From: Bacillus sp. ISL-34
GTDB lineage: Bacteria; Bacillota; Bacilli; Bacillales; DSM-1321
Assembly: GCF_018613325.1 (NCBI RefSeq)
Contig: NZ_JAGGQJ010000036.1
Coordinates: 203,129-267,128 of the forward strand
Length of the DNA stretch: 64,000 nucleotides
Reading direction: 5' to 3'
Below the pieces are notes generated by a model. The model saw only the letters and a program-made list of their open reading frames with translations, did no database searches and had not been told where the DNA came from. Both the position numbers and the translations under genes were made by a program. Below are positions 46,456 through 56,047 of the stretch, in pieces. Each line of letters begins with the position of its first letter. Within the stretch, counting starts at the first letter, position 1.

Positions 46456-48303
46456 TTATTTTTCTTCAACAGCAACTTTTTTTCTTTTAGCTGCTCTTTC
46501 ACGCTCGTTTTTATCAAGAATTTTTTTACGAAGACGGATTGAATCCGGAGTTACTTCACAGTACTCGTCATCGTTCAAATATTCCAGAGCTTCTTCAAGA
46601 GACATGATTCTTGGTTTTTTCATGGAAGAAGTTTGGTCTTTATTTGCTGAACGCATATTTGTCATTTGTTTCGCTTTAACGATATTAACAGTCAAATCGC
46701 TATCACGGTTATGTTCCCCGACGATCATGCCTTCATAAATATCCGTACCTGGCTCAACGAAAATAACACCGCGGTCTTCTACTTGCATAATACCATATTG
46801 TGTAGTTTTTCCTGATTCCATGGATACAAGTACACCTTGACGTCTTCCGCCGACTTGACCTTGTGCCATTGGTTGGTAGCTGTCAAATGAGTGGTTCATG
46901 ATACCATATCCACGTGTAATCGTTAAGAACTCAGTTGAATAGCCAATAAGTCCGCGAGCTGGGATCGTGAACAGTAAACGAACTTGACCGCTTCCGCTAT
47001 TGATCATATCCAGTAATTCACCTTTACGGGCTCCCATTGATTCCATGATCGAACCAGTGTGCTCCTCAGGTACGTCGATTTGTACACGTTCAACCGGCTC
47101 ACAACGGACACCATCAATCAAACGAACGATAACTTCCGGTTTTGAAACTTGCAGTTCATAACCTTCACGTCTCATGTTTTCGATCAGGATGGAAAGGTGA
47201 AGCTCCCCACGACCTGAAACAACCCAGACATCTGGAGAATCAGTATTTTCGACTCTTAAGCTGACATCCGTCTGCAATTGGTTTTTCAAACGTTCTTCAA
47301 TTTTACGAGCAGTAACGAATTTACCTTCACGGCCTGCGAATGGGCTGTTATTTACAAGGAAAGTCATTTGCAATGTTGGCTCGTCAATACGCAGGATAGG
47401 TAGAGCGTCAGGGTGTTCAGTCGGACAAACCGTTTCCCCTACGTTAATATCCTCCATACCAGAAACAGCTATTAAATCACCGGCAACGGCTTCTTGGATT
47501 TCAACTTTCTTCAAGCCAATATAACCAAAGATTTTCGTTACACGGAATTGTTTAACCTTCCCATCAAGTTTCATTAATGAAACTTGTTGACCTACATGCA
47601 TTTTACCGCGGAATACACGGCCAACACCAATACGTCCTACATAATCATTATAGTCAAGTAAAGCCACCTGGAATTGAAGCGGTTCATCTGAGTTATCAAT
47701 TGGTGCAGGGATCGTTTCGACGATTGTTTCGAAAAGAGGGGTCATGTCTTCTTCTTGTTTAGCAGGATCTGAATCCAAGCTTGCAGTACCAGCAATACCT
47801 GAAGTGAAGACAACAGGGAAGTCCAACTGTTCTTCTTCAGCTCCTAATTCGATGAATAAGTCAATTACTTCATCGACTACTTCATTTGGACGTGCAGAAT
47901 CTTTATCGATTTTGTTCACGACAACGATTGGCGTGATCTTTTGTTCCAATGCTTTTTTCAACACGAAACGAGTTTGCGGCATACAGCCTTCATATGCATC
48001 AACAACAAGAAGAACGCCATCAACCATTTTCATGATCCGTTCCACTTCACCACCAAAGTCGGCATGACCAGGTGTATCCAAAATATTGATTCTTGTATCT
48101 TGGTATTGAACTGCTGTATTTTTCGCAAGAATCGTAATTCCGCGTTCTTTTTCAATCGCATTAGAATCCATCGCACGTTCTTCCACATGTTCATTTTCAC
48201 GGAAAGTACCAGATTGCTTAAGCAACTGATCCACTAACGTCGTTTTACCATGGTCAACGTGGGCAATAATGGCTATATTACGAATATTTTCTCTTAATTT
48301 CAA
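46456..48303 (-). CDS. typA: Ribosome-associated GTPase TypA/BipA
   Basis: Translational GTPase of 615 residues acting on the 50S subunit, needed at low temperature and under stress in other bacteria. G1 is AHVDHGKTT (near 14), G3 DTPGHADFGG, and G4 NKIDKDSARP. Elongation-factor-like domains follow, with GRGELHLSILIE near 360 and the BipA-specific C-terminal domain. Start TTG 48303, six bases after AGGAGTG, giving the family N-terminus KLRENIRNIAII; the frame extends to 48342. Confidence 0.97.
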   Translation of the reverse strand: MKLRENIRNIAIIAHVDHGKTTLVDQLLKQSGTFRENEHVEERAMDSNAIEKERGITILAKNTAVQYQDTRINILDTPGHADFGGEVERIMKMVDGVLLVVDAYEGCMPQTRFVLKKALEQKITPIVVVNKIDKDSARPNEVVDEVIDLFIELGAEEEQLDFPVVFTSGIAGTASLDSDPAKQEEDMTPLFETIVETIPAPIDNSDEPLQFQVALLDYNDYVGRIGVGRVFRGKMHVGQQVSLMKLDGKVKQFRVTKIFGYIGLKKVEIQEAVAGDLIAVSGMEDINVGETVCPTEHPDALPILRIDEPTLQMTFLVNNSPFAGREGKFVTARKIEERLKNQLQTDVSLRVENTDSPDVWVVSGRGELHLSILIENMRREGYELQVSKPEVIVRLIDGVRCEPVERVQIDVPEEHTGSIMESMGARKGELLDMINSGSGQVRLLFTIPARGLIGYSTEFLTITRGYGIMNHSFDSYQPMAQGQVGGRRQGVLVSMESGKTTQYGIMQVEDRGVIFVEPGTDIYEGMIVGEHNRDSDLTVNIVKAKQMTNMRSANKDQTSSMKKPRIMSLEEALEYLNDDEYCEVTPDSIRLRKKILDKNERERAAKRKKVAVEEK

Positions 48304-48427
48304 AAAATTCACTCCTAAAAAAGTTTGTGTATAACGTATCACTAGTATTAACTTACATATTATATCACAAACATACTAGAAACAAATACAGAAATTATGT
48401 ACAATAGATATATTAGGGGTGATATTA

Positions 48428-48610
48428 ATGAACATTAAATGGAATTTCTTAATATTAGCGGTATTGGCAACATCCAGCATTGGCTCCATTGGCATCTTCA
48501 TTGCTGAAAAAAGCTTGATTGGAATATTGGCTGCAATCGTTATTCTTTGCGGTATCATGGGGTTCGGTTTCACTCAGAAGAAGAAATTACGCGAAGCCGG
48601 GAAGTTATAA
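48428..48610 (+). CDS. ylaF: Small membrane protein YlaF (DUF5325)
   Basis: A 60-residue protein with two helices (about 6-25 and 30-50) and a basic end GFTQKKKLREAG. Similar in length and pattern to B. subtilis YlaF (62). Start ATG 48428 with AGGGGTG upstream. Divergent from typA. Function unknown. Confidence 0.85.
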   Translation: MNIKWNFLILAVLATSSIGSIGIFIAEKSLIGILAAIVILCGIMGFGFTQKKKLREAGKL

Positions 48611-48617
48611 TATAAAA

Positions 48618-48646
48618 AACTCGCTGACAGACAGCGAGTTTTTTTT
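48618..48646 (+). terminator. Terminator after ylaF
   Basis: Stem AACTCGCTG with CAGCGAGTT followed by eight T in total. Confidence 0.88.
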
Positions 48647-48709
48647 GTTAATTATTTCAAAATGATTATTTGATTCCAAACGTGCAAAACTTTTGTCATG
48701 CCCTTTATA

Positions 48710-49513
48710 CTAACGGCTGGAGTTTCCTGATAAGTATTTATCGAAAACTTCTTTGTGAAGCCCTGGTTTAGATACGAAAAGTGAGTCGCCTTCTAAAAAA
48801 TTCAATTTGTCACCTTTAATATTACTAACTTCCCCGCCCACTTCCTCAACCAGTAAAACTCCCCCGGCAAAGTCCCAAGGCATGAGTCTCATGGTTATGT
48901 ATGCATCAATCCTTCCAGCTGCCACGAATGCCAGCTCCAATGCTGCCGAGCCATAAGAACGTGTCCCTCTTGCATCCCGAACTAGCGGTGCCAGAAGACT
49001 CGGGTCGATCCTCCGATTTTCCGTTACCCAGCTTGCATTAATGGAAATGATCGCTTTGCTTACTGATGCCTCTTCAAGAGATGGGAGCCTTTGATCATTC
49101 AGAAATGCTCCCTGCCCCTTGACCGCATGATATAATTCATCACTGAAGACATCATAAACCATACCAATCTTTCCGATGCCATCCACATAAACCCCAAGAG
49201 AAATTGCAAAATTCCTCTGTTGATGAATGAAATTCAAAGTTCCATCAATTGGATCGATGATCCACACCGTACCTTTTAGGTCTTTAATATCATCGCCCAT
49301 TCCCTCTTCCCCAAAAATGCGGTGTTCAGGAAAGACTTCGCCTATTTTTTCGCAAAAAAACTTTTCTATCCCCTTATCCATATTAGTGACCAAATCATTC
49401 GGATTCGTTTTCATTTCAATATTCAGCTTGGTTGTAAAGGACGCCCTTAGCCTAGTACCCGCTTCTTTCATCCATAACTTCGCATATGTATCCATTTCCT
49501 TGACCGATGCCAT
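48710..49513 (-). CDS. suhB: Inositol monophosphatase family protein (YktC/SuhB-like)
   Basis: Mg2+-dependent, lithium-sensitive type phosphatase of 267 residues (B. subtilis YktC 265). Metal site residues: EEG in FGEEGMGDD (near 70), DPIDGTLNF (near 88-96) and WDFAGGVLLVEEVGG near the C-terminus. The ATG has GGGGATA upstream. The substrate may be inositol phosphate or another sugar phosphate; YktC has inositol-1-phosphatase activity in B. subtilis. Confidence 0.92.
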   Translation of the reverse strand: MASVKEMDTYAKLWMKEAGTRLRASFTTKLNIEMKTNPNDLVTNMDKGIEKFFCEKIGEVFPEHRIFGEEGMGDDIKDLKGTVWIIDPIDGTLNFIHQQRNFAISLGVYVDGIGKIGMVYDVFSDELYHAVKGQGAFLNDQRLPSLEEASVSKAIISINASWVTENRRIDPSLLAPLVRDARGTRSYGSAALELAFVAAGRIDAYITMRLMPWDFAGGVLLVEEVGGEVSNIKGDKLNFLEGDSLFVSKPGLHKEVFDKYLSGNSSR

Positions 49514-49909
49514 TATAATATCCCCGTCCTTTATGATCAGAAACTACATTAAAATGATCCTCTTCTAAAGATTAAAGCAAATATAGTTTGCCTTCAAGTT
49601 TTTAACATCTTAAATTTTCCATTTTTTTAAAACATATGAGGAAAGCAGGTATATTGACCATCCATCCATTAATCGGTTCCCGATCATGAGTTAGCCCGCT
49701 TCAAACCACTTTGACTTAACGTTTCCCTTCCTTATTAAAGGGACCCGAACAAAAAAATACCACCTTATTTATATAGGACATTTAATGAAAAACGGACACA
49801 TTATTTATTAATAAAATAAAGTGTCCGTTCATCTATAATAAAATTCCTTGTATTGAAATTGATTCATTTCCTTTATTCATTCTCCTTCAAGATCTCTGCA
49901 GCCAATCAT
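49514..49909. other. Spacer between suhB and ykzI (396 bases)
   Basis: No supported ORF. It contains the ykzI terminator (49787-49829) and AT-rich sequence that must carry the suhB promoter. Confidence 0.5.
49787..49829 (-). terminator. Terminator after ykzI
   Basis: Minus strand AACGGACAC, AT-rich loop, GTGTCCGTT then TTTC. Confidence 0.65.
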
Positions 49910-50107
49910 TTACAAGGCTTTCAGTTTTAACAATTCCAAGCGAATGCGTTCAAGCCTTTGCTTGCATTGTGATCTCTTTTGGTCATTCTCTTCACCGATT
50001 GCTTCAAAAAGGGTTGCTAATTCATAGTCCATTTCCATTCTTAACACTGCAGCTCTATGTCTTTCAACTTCTTTAGCTTTTAATGCTTGGTTCATGACTT
50101 GTTTCAT
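49910..50107 (-). CDS. Small helical protein, YkzI-like
   Basis: A 65-residue charged, fully helical protein: MKQVMNQALKAKEVERHRA then MEMDYELATLFEAIGEEND and a Lys/Leu-rich tail. Pattern and position between yktB and yktC fit B. subtilis YkzI. Start ATG 50107 after GAAGGGAG; the in-frame ATG at 50116 is too close to that site. Function unknown. Confidence 0.7.
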   Translation of the reverse strand: MKQVMNQALKAKEVERHRAAVLRMEMDYELATLFEAIGEENDQKRSQCKQRLERIRLELLKLKAL

Positions 50108-50300
50108 AATTAACATTCTCCCTTCATCAATTAACGTAATTTTCTGAATTTATTTTATCATATGATTTCCTACCACAAATAGCAACTAATTTGTGCTTTA
50201 ACCTATAAGTAATTTTACATTGCCACCCAAATCGTATTTTTTAAATTTTACTTTTACTTATGCTACAATATGTGCAGATATTACGGTAGGAGAGATGAAA

Positions 50301-50921
50301 ATGAATATAGCAAGTTTTACAGCAGATGATTTTGATGTTTTTAGAATTGATGGATTGGAACCGCGCATGGATGCTTTAAAAGAACGGATCCAGCCCAAAT
50401 TACAAGCCCTAGGAGAGCACTTTTCTCAAAAGCTGTCAGTTATGACCGGCGATGAAATGTACCCTCACGTTGCAAAGCATGCTAGACGGACAGTGAATCC
50501 TCCTAATGATACATGGGTTGCTTTCGCTGCCAACAGCAGAGGTTATAAAATGATGCCGCATTTCCAAATCGGGTTATGGGAAACGCATATGTTCATCTGG
50601 TATGCCGTCATTTATGAAGCCCCTAATAAAACGGAAATCGGAAAGCATCTGGAGCAGCAGGCAGACCGATTAGTGAATAGCATTCCCTCCCATTATGTTT
50701 GGTCAATGGACCATACAAAACCTGATGTCATCCCCCATGATGGTCTTGGAGCAGATGATTTGATTTCAATGTTCACTCGTTTGCAAACGGTAAAGAAAGC
50801 CGAAATTCTATGCGGTATAAAAATTTCCCGGGATGACGCAATTAAGTTAAAAGATGATGATTTCATTCAAATCACTCAAGATGCGTTTGAACATCTTTTA
50901 CCCTTATATCAATTAAATTAA
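50301..50921 (+). CDS. yktB: UPF0637/DUF1054 family protein YktB
   Basis: A 206-residue cytoplasmic protein of the YktB family, role unknown. Conserved: FTADDFDVFRIDGLEPRMDA, HVAKHARRTVNPPNDTWVAF and HFQIGLWETHMFIWYAVIYE. Start ATG 50301, six bases after TAGGAGAG; the frame is open to 50220. Ends before a hairpin shared with trpA. Confidence 0.9.
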   Translation: MNIASFTADDFDVFRIDGLEPRMDALKERIQPKLQALGEHFSQKLSVMTGDEMYPHVAKHARRTVNPPNDTWVAFAANSRGYKMMPHFQIGLWETHMFIWYAVIYEAPNKTEIGKHLEQQADRLVNSIPSHYVWSMDHTKPDVIPHDGLGADDLISMFTRLQTVKKAEILCGIKISRDDAIKLKDDDFIQITQDAFEHLLPLYQLN

Positions 50922-50976
50922 ACACATTTGAGTTGTATTCGGATGGAATATCGGATGCCTTCAATTAAACTGGTAA

Positions 50977-51006
50977 GAAAAAGGAGAGCCTTGTTGGCTC
51001 TCCTTT
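50977..51006 (-). terminator. Terminator after trpA
   Basis: Minus strand AAAGGAGAGCC, AACAA, GGCTCTCCTTTTTC. The stem is about 10 bp with a five-T run; it ends the trp operon and may also slow transcripts from yktB. Confidence 0.85.
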
Positions 51007-51008
51007 CC

Positions 51009-51788
51009 TTATTTTTGCACTACCCCTTTGCTTGCTTGTATTAAATCACTAATTTGATCTTCCTCACCTGTCTCGAAGCAATCGATGATCTTGCTGCCGA
51101 CTATGACACCATCGCAGTATTGTATTGCATCACGGACATGATCTGGCGTCGATATGCCGAACCCAGCAAGAACGGGAACCGGACTTATCTCTTTTACCTT
51201 CTTTAAATAGCCTCCAAGTTCTTCCCCAAAGGCGTCACGGGCACCTGTAATGCCTTTGACTGTAACTGCGTAGATGAAGCCCTCCGCCCCTGCGGTAATC
51301 TCAGTGATACGCTCTTTCGAAGACGTTAGTGTCACAAGTCGGATAAGAACGATCCCTGCAGTTTTGATTGATGAAAAGATGGCTTCTTCTTCAATCGGTA
51401 AATCGGGGATGATGCACCCGGAAATCCCTGCTTGAAGACAGTCATTCGTAAACTCTTTAAGTCCATATGCCAGGATTGAATTCGTATATCCCATTAAAAT
51501 AATTGGAATGGTCACATCATTTTTGATTTCCATTACTTTTTTCAGGACATCTTTTAAAGTTGTTCCATTTTCCAAAGAACGGATGCCAGCTTGTTGGATA
51601 ACCGGTCCATCAGCGACAGGGTCAGAGAATGGTATACCTAGTTCAACGGCAGTCGCCCCGTTGTTTTCAAGGAAAAGAAGCTGGCTCTTTAACCGTTCAA
51701 GACCTCCATCGCCTGCCATAATATAAGGTATGAATGCTTTTTCCTGCTTTGTTTGACATTCAGAAAGCGCTTTTGTTAATTTATTCAT
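51009..51788 (-). CDS. trpA: Tryptophan synthase alpha chain
   Basis: Cleaves indole-3-glycerol phosphate and passes indole to TrpB. TIM barrel of 259 residues. The catalytic glutamate is in [18 protein letters not shown] (near 47-64) and the aspartate in [11 protein letters not shown]. It starts at ATG 51788, overlapping trpB by eight bases; the GTG at 51794 lies in the ribosome site. Last gene of the operon. Confidence 0.97.
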   Translation of the reverse strand: MNKLTKALSECQTKQEKAFIPYIMAGDGGLERLKSQLLFLENNGATAVELGIPFSDPVADGPVIQQAGIRSLENGTTLKDVLKKVMEIKNDVTIPIILMGYTNSILAYGLKEFTNDCLQAGISGCIIPDLPIEEEAIFSSIKTAGIVLIRLVTLTSSKERITEITAGAEGFIYAVTVKGITGARDAFGEELGGYLKKVKEISPVPVLAGFGISTPDHVRDAIQYCDGVIVGSKIIDCFETGEEDQISDLIQASKGVVQK

Positions 51789-52986
51789 GCTCACTACCCC
51801 CCATCAATGATTGGACCGTTTCAACATCCTTATCCCCACGGCCGGACAGGCAAATCACCAGTCCAGATCCTTTCTCCATTTCTTTAGCAAGCTTTAAACC
51901 GTAGGAAATCGCATGTGAACTTTCTAAAGCAGGGATGATCCCTTCCTCCCTTGAAAGCATCGCTAGAGCTTCCAGGGCTTCATCATCGGTTACGGAAGTA
52001 TATTCCACCCGGTTTATATCTTTTAAGTAACTATGTTCAGGCCCTACCCCTGGATAATCCAGCCCTGCTGAAATTGAATGTGCCTCCTGGATCTGACCGT
52101 CCTCGTTCTGCAATACGTACATGAATGCCCCGTGGAGCACCCCAGGTTTCCCCTTCGTCAAACTTGATGCATGTAATGGTGTTTCAAGTCCATGCCCTGC
52201 CGCTTCCACTCCGTATAATTTTACCGTTTCATCTTCAATGAAGGGATAAAACATTCCCATTGCATTACTTCCCCCGCCTATGCAAGCCACTACTGCATCC
52301 GGTAGGGACTGAACTGCCTCCGAATATTGACGCTTTGTTTCATTCCCTATCACACTTTGAAAATCACGTACAATAACGGGGAATGGATGCGGACCAAGAA
52401 CTGACCCCATTATATAATGGGTATCGTCCACATTCGCCACCCAATATCGTAACGCTTCATTGACTGCGTCCTTCAGTGTCCCGCTTCCTTGTGATACAGA
52501 TATGACCTTGGCTCCCAAAAGCTCCATCCGGAATACATTCAATTTCTGTCTCCTGATATCTTCTTCTCCCATAAAGATGATGCATTCCAACTTCAGCAAA
52601 GCACACACAGTTGCCGTTGCAACCCCATGCTGTCCTGCACCCGTTTCAGCAATCACCTTTTTCTTGCCCATTTTCTGAGTCAGCAAAGCCTGACCGATCG
52701 TATTATTTATTTTGTGGGCTCCGGTATGATTCAAGTCTTCGCGCTTCAGATAAATATTGGCGCCACCAGCTAGTCTCGTTAAATTCTCCGCAAAATAAAG
52801 AGGTGTTTCCCGACCGATATATTGTTTCAGGTAATAGCTTAGCTGACTTTGGAATTCAGGATCATTTTTAGATTGTTCATATACTTCTTCAAGCTCCGTA
52901 ATCGCCGCCATTAAAGTTTCCGGAACGAAACGGCCTCCATATGCTCCAAAATGTCCAGTTTTATCAGGCTGTGTATAAGTGTTCAT
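51781..52986 (-). CDS. trpB: Tryptophan synthase beta chain
   Basis: PLP enzyme that joins indole and serine. It has 401 residues. The PLP lysine is in [18 protein letters not shown] (near 88), the glutamate in [11 protein letters not shown] near 110, and the phosphate loop in [15 protein letters not shown] near 235. The ATG start lies a few bases past the trpF stop. Confidence 0.98.
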   Translation of the reverse strand: MNTYTQPDKTGHFGAYGGRFVPETLMAAITELEEVYEQSKNDPEFQSQLSYYLKQYIGRETPLYFAENLTRLAGGANIYLKREDLNHTGAHKINNTIGQALLTQKMGKKKVIAETGAGQHGVATATVCALLKLECIIFMGEEDIRRQKLNVFRMELLGAKVISVSQGSGTLKDAVNEALRYWVANVDDTHYIMGSVLGPHPFPVIVRDFQSVIGNETKRQYSEAVQSLPDAVVACIGGGSNAMGMFYPFIEDETVKLYGVEAAGHGLETPLHASSLTKGKPGVLHGAFMYVLQNEDGQIQEAHSISAGLDYPGVGPEHSYLKDINRVEYTSVTDDEALEALAMLSREEGIIPALESSHAISYGLKLAKEMEKGSGLVICLSGRGDKDVETVQSLMGGSEHE

Positions 52987-52990
52987 CTAT

Positions 52991-53605
52991 TCATTCCTCT
53001 TTTCCGGCTGTATATTTTGCCTCATTAATAAATGCTTTTATTTTTGCAGCATCTTTTAATCCGTTTGTTTCAACACCACTGGCTACGTCAACTGCTAACG
53101 GCGAAACGGCATCAATCGCCTTTCCGACATTTTCCGGAGTCAGCCCACCTGCTAGAATCACCTTCCCCAGTGGCAGTTCCGCTTTTCGGATCATTTCCCA
53201 ATCCAAAGTCAATCCCTTTCCAGATGAACTCTTAGGAAGATCAACTAATAGATAATCTGCCGGGTATTCATGAAGGTTTTCAAGGTCTTTCTCTGACTTG
53301 ACGGCAAAAGCCTTGATCACCGGTAGGGGCATTCTGCGGGCGAAGCTGGCAGACTCGTTACCATGAAGCTGAATATAATCCAATCCTGCAATTTCAGCAC
53401 TTTTTATCACTTCTTGTTCAGTTTGATTGGCAAACACTCCGACTTTTTTAAAATGTCCAGCTAGATTCGCTCCGAATTCTCCTACTATCTCTGGCTCAAT
53501 CTTCCTGCTACTCTCGGCAAAGATGAAACCAATGAAGTCTGCCCCTGATTCAACAGCAGTCTGAGCGGCTGCCAATGTCTTAATCCCACAGATTTTCACT
53601 AACAT
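52991..53605 (-). CDS. trpF: Phosphoribosylanthranilate isomerase
   Basis: TIM-barrel isomerase of 204 residues. The catalytic cysteine is in KICGIKT (residue 6) and the aspartate in LAVDVASGVE. GADFIGFIFAESSRK and LAGGLTPENV are typical. ATG with AAGGAGA upstream. It lies 10 bases after trpC. Confidence 0.96.
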   Translation of the reverse strand: MLVKICGIKTLAAAQTAVESGADFIGFIFAESSRKIEPEIVGEFGANLAGHFKKVGVFANQTEQEVIKSAEIAGLDYIQLHGNESASFARRMPLPVIKAFAVKSEKDLENLHEYPADYLLVDLPKSSSGKGLTLDWEMIRKAELPLGKVILAGGLTPENVGKAIDAVSPLAVDVASGVETNGLKDAAKIKAFINEAKYTAGKEE

Positions 53606-53615
53606 ATTAATCTCC

Positions 53616-54392
53616 TTATATACTCATTTGCAGTTCGGCCATCTTGTGCGGAAGATTTGATGCAGTCATCAGTGTCTCCCCGACCAAAATTGCTTTTGCG
53701 CCGGCTTCCTTCACACGCATCACGTCTTCTTTTGTCTTGATCCCACTTTCGCTGATAATGATATGGCGTTTGGGATCAAGTAACGTCGCCAGTCGTTCCG
53801 TTACAGCCAAATCCACCTTGAAGGTCTTTAAATTCCGATTGTTAATCCCTATGAGCTCTGCATTCAGCTCGAGAGCCCGTTTTAGTTCGGCTTCATCATG
53901 GACTTCCGTCAATACTTCAAGCCCTTTCTTTTTTGCATATTGATATAATTCATGAAGGCGTTCTTTAGAAAGTGCTGCCACAATCAATAGAATGATAGTT
54001 GCACCAGCTTGATGGGCGCGATCGATTTGGATTTCATCGATGATGAAATCTTTGCACAGCCTGGGAATCCGTATGGCCTCGCTTACGATTCTCAAATCTG
54101 CAATTGACCCTTTAAAGAAAACCTCATCCGTCAATACGGATATCGCTGCCGCTCCGCCGCTTTCATATGAAAGGGCCTGCTCGATCGGATTAACATTGAT
54201 TTTTATGTCCCCTTTTGAAGGAGAGGCCCGTTTTATTTCCGCGATAACCGCCATCGATTTCGCCGTTTTCAAATTTTCCACCAAAGATGGTCTGACTATG
54301 TTGATCAAGACCGAATCCTCTAAGCCCCTTTCTTTTAATTTTGCGACTTCCGCCTTTTTCTGTTCGATGATTTTCGTTAAGATATTTTCCAT
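53616..54392 (-). CDS. trpC: Indole-3-glycerol phosphate synthase
   Basis: TIM-barrel enzyme of 258 residues. VIAEIKRASPSKGDI (near 48-62) carries the catalytic lysine, LCKDFIIDEIQI the second lysine, and SESGIKT the phosphate site. It shares one base with the trpD stop (TAATG), so translation is coupled. Confidence 0.97.
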   Translation of the reverse strand: MENILTKIIEQKKAEVAKLKERGLEDSVLINIVRPSLVENLKTAKSMAVIAEIKRASPSKGDIKINVNPIEQALSYESGGAAAISVLTDEVFFKGSIADLRIVSEAIRIPRLCKDFIIDEIQIDRAHQAGATIILLIVAALSKERLHELYQYAKKKGLEVLTEVHDEAELKRALELNAELIGINNRNLKTFKVDLAVTERLATLLDPKRHIIISESGIKTKEDVMRVKEAGAKAILVGETLMTASNLPHKMAELQMSI

Positions 54393-55414
54393 TACATGAC
54401 CACCTTATTTCTATTGCCATAAGCAATCAGATTTTCTAATTTTGCAAGAGCCGATCCGCTATCAAGGCTTTCCTTGGCCATGGAGATTCCTTTTTTGATC
54501 GTTTCTGCCGTACCATGTGCATATAATCCCAATCCAGCATTCAATAAAACGGTATCACGATAGGACCCTTTTTCCCCCTTGAGAAGCCTAAGCATGATAT
54601 CGGCATTTTGCTTGGCGTCACCGCCGCGGATGGCATCATTTCCGTAAACCGGCAGATCCACTTCTTCAGGATGCAGCGTAAATGGTATAATATCCCCCTG
54701 CTCCAAAAGCACGAGTGAATTTTCACCCTGTAGGCTCGCTTCATCCATAAACCCGGCACCATTTATCACGACCGCGCGTTTCCTTCCTAATTTATGTAGG
54801 ACTTCCGCAAAAAGCTCGAGCATATCGCGTCGATTGATTCCCATTAATTGCGTTTCGAGTTGGACTGGATTTGTCAGAGGTCCGATGAGATTAAATATCG
54901 TCGGGATTTTCAATTCTTTTCTCACTTTCATTATCCGTGCAATATTCGGGTGGACCGATGGGGCAAATAAAAATGCGATCCCATTTTCCTCCAACAGTTC
55001 TTTTAACATGTCAGGCTCCAAGTACAAATTAACACCTAGCTCTTCCAATACATCTGCACTGCCCGTTTTGCTTGAAATGCTCCGGTTTCCATGTTTGGCA
55101 ACCTTGACTCCGGCACCAGCCAGCACGAAGGCCGATGCTGTACTTATATTGAAGCTTTGTGATCCATCTCCTCCCGTTCCGCAATTATCCATTACATTAA
55201 GGGAACTGGTTTGTACACTTCTTGCTTCCTTTCTCATGACCCTGACAAGGCTTGCTATTTCACCTGCCGTTTCCCCTTTGGATTTTAGGGCAATGATGAA
55301 TGCTGCCATTTCGCTTTCGGTGATATCTTTAGAAAATAACGATTGGGCTGCTCTGCTCATCTCTTCTTCCGTCAATGTTTGACGCTCTGCTAACTTCGCT
55401 AAATATTCCTTCAC
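54392..55414 (-). CDS. trpD: Anthranilate phosphoribosyltransferase
   Basis: Transfers the phosphoribosyl group of PRPP to anthranilate. 340 residues. The PRPP loop [16 protein letters not shown] is near 78-93, [21 protein letters not shown] near 106-126 (read as [15 protein letters not shown] then VLEELG), and the Mg site near [10 protein letters not shown]. Start GTG 55414 with GGGGGAG. Confidence 0.97.
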   Translation of the reverse strand: MKEYLAKLAERQTLTEEEMSRAAQSLFSKDITESEMAAFIIALKSKGETAGEIASLVRVMRKEARSVQTSSLNVMDNCGTGGDGSQSFNISTASAFVLAGAGVKVAKHGNRSISSKTGSADVLEELGVNLYLEPDMLKELLEENGIAFLFAPSVHPNIARIMKVRKELKIPTIFNLIGPLTNPVQLETQLMGINRRDMLELFAEVLHKLGRKRAVVINGAGFMDEASLQGENSLVLLEQGDIIPFTLHPEEVDLPVYGNDAIRGGDAKQNADIMLRLLKGEKGSYRDTVLLNAGLGLYAHGTAETIKKGISMAKESLDSGSALAKLENLIAYGNRNKVVM

Positions 55415-55441
55415 CGCTAACTCCCCCAGTCGTTTTTTGTT

Positions 55442-56047
55442 TTATAAAATGGTTTGTTCCTTCTCTGATTGAAAGGTTCCGGCAATTTCATAAAATTGAT
55501 GTAATAATTCCTTGCCGATTTTCGTTCCTATTGATTCAGGGTGGAACTGTAAACCGTAGAGCGGGAATTCTTGATGTTTCAGGGCCATGATTTCCCCATC
55601 ATCCAGTGCTACTGCCGTCACAGTCAGTTCATCTGGCAAACTCGCCCTTTCAACTACAAGGGAATGGTAACGCATTACCGGGAATTGTAAGTCCTGTTTG
55701 GCAAATACACCTGTTCCATCATGCTCGATTACCGATGTTTTCCCATGCATGATTTGTTTCGCTCCAACCACATTCGCACCAAAAACTGCACCAATGGCCT
55801 GATGCCCCAAACAAATGCCTAAAAGCGGAACCTTCTCATAAAAATTACGGATGATCTCCATACTGATACCAGCATCTTCTGGCCTGCCGGGTCCCGGGGA
55901 AATGACGATTGCCATTGGATTCAGTTCCTCAATTTCCTCAAGGGTGATTTCGTCATTCCTTTTTACTATGATTTCTTTCTCCACTTCCCCTAAATATTGA
56001 TAAAGGTTGTAAGTGAACGAGTCATAGTTATCAATTAATAAAATCAT
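55442..56047 (-). CDS. trpG: Anthranilate synthase component II (glutamine amidotransferase)
   Basis: Class I glutamine amidotransferase of 201 residues supplying ammonia to TrpE. The nucleophile is in LLGICLGHQAIG (cysteine near 79) and the His-Glu pair in LQFHPESIGT. NYDSFTYNLYQYLG opens the protein. It overlaps trpE by four bases (ATGA). B. subtilis lacks trpG in its trp operon and uses PabA; here it is in place. It could also serve folate synthesis. Confidence 0.96.
   Translation of the reverse strand: MILLIDNYDSFTYNLYQYLGEVEKEIIVKRNDEITLEEIEELNPMAIVISPGPGRPEDAGISMEIIRNFYEKVPLLGICLGHQAIGAVFGANVVGAKQIMHGKTSVIEHDGTGVFAKQDLQFPVMRYHSLVVERASLPDELTVTAVALDDGEIMALKHQEFPLYGLQFHPESIGTKIGKELLHQFYEIAGTFQSEKEQTIL

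Noticed and set aside
54834..55382. A 182-codon plus-strand ORF opposite trpD.
   Set aside because: Antisense shadow of trpD, with no ribosome site.
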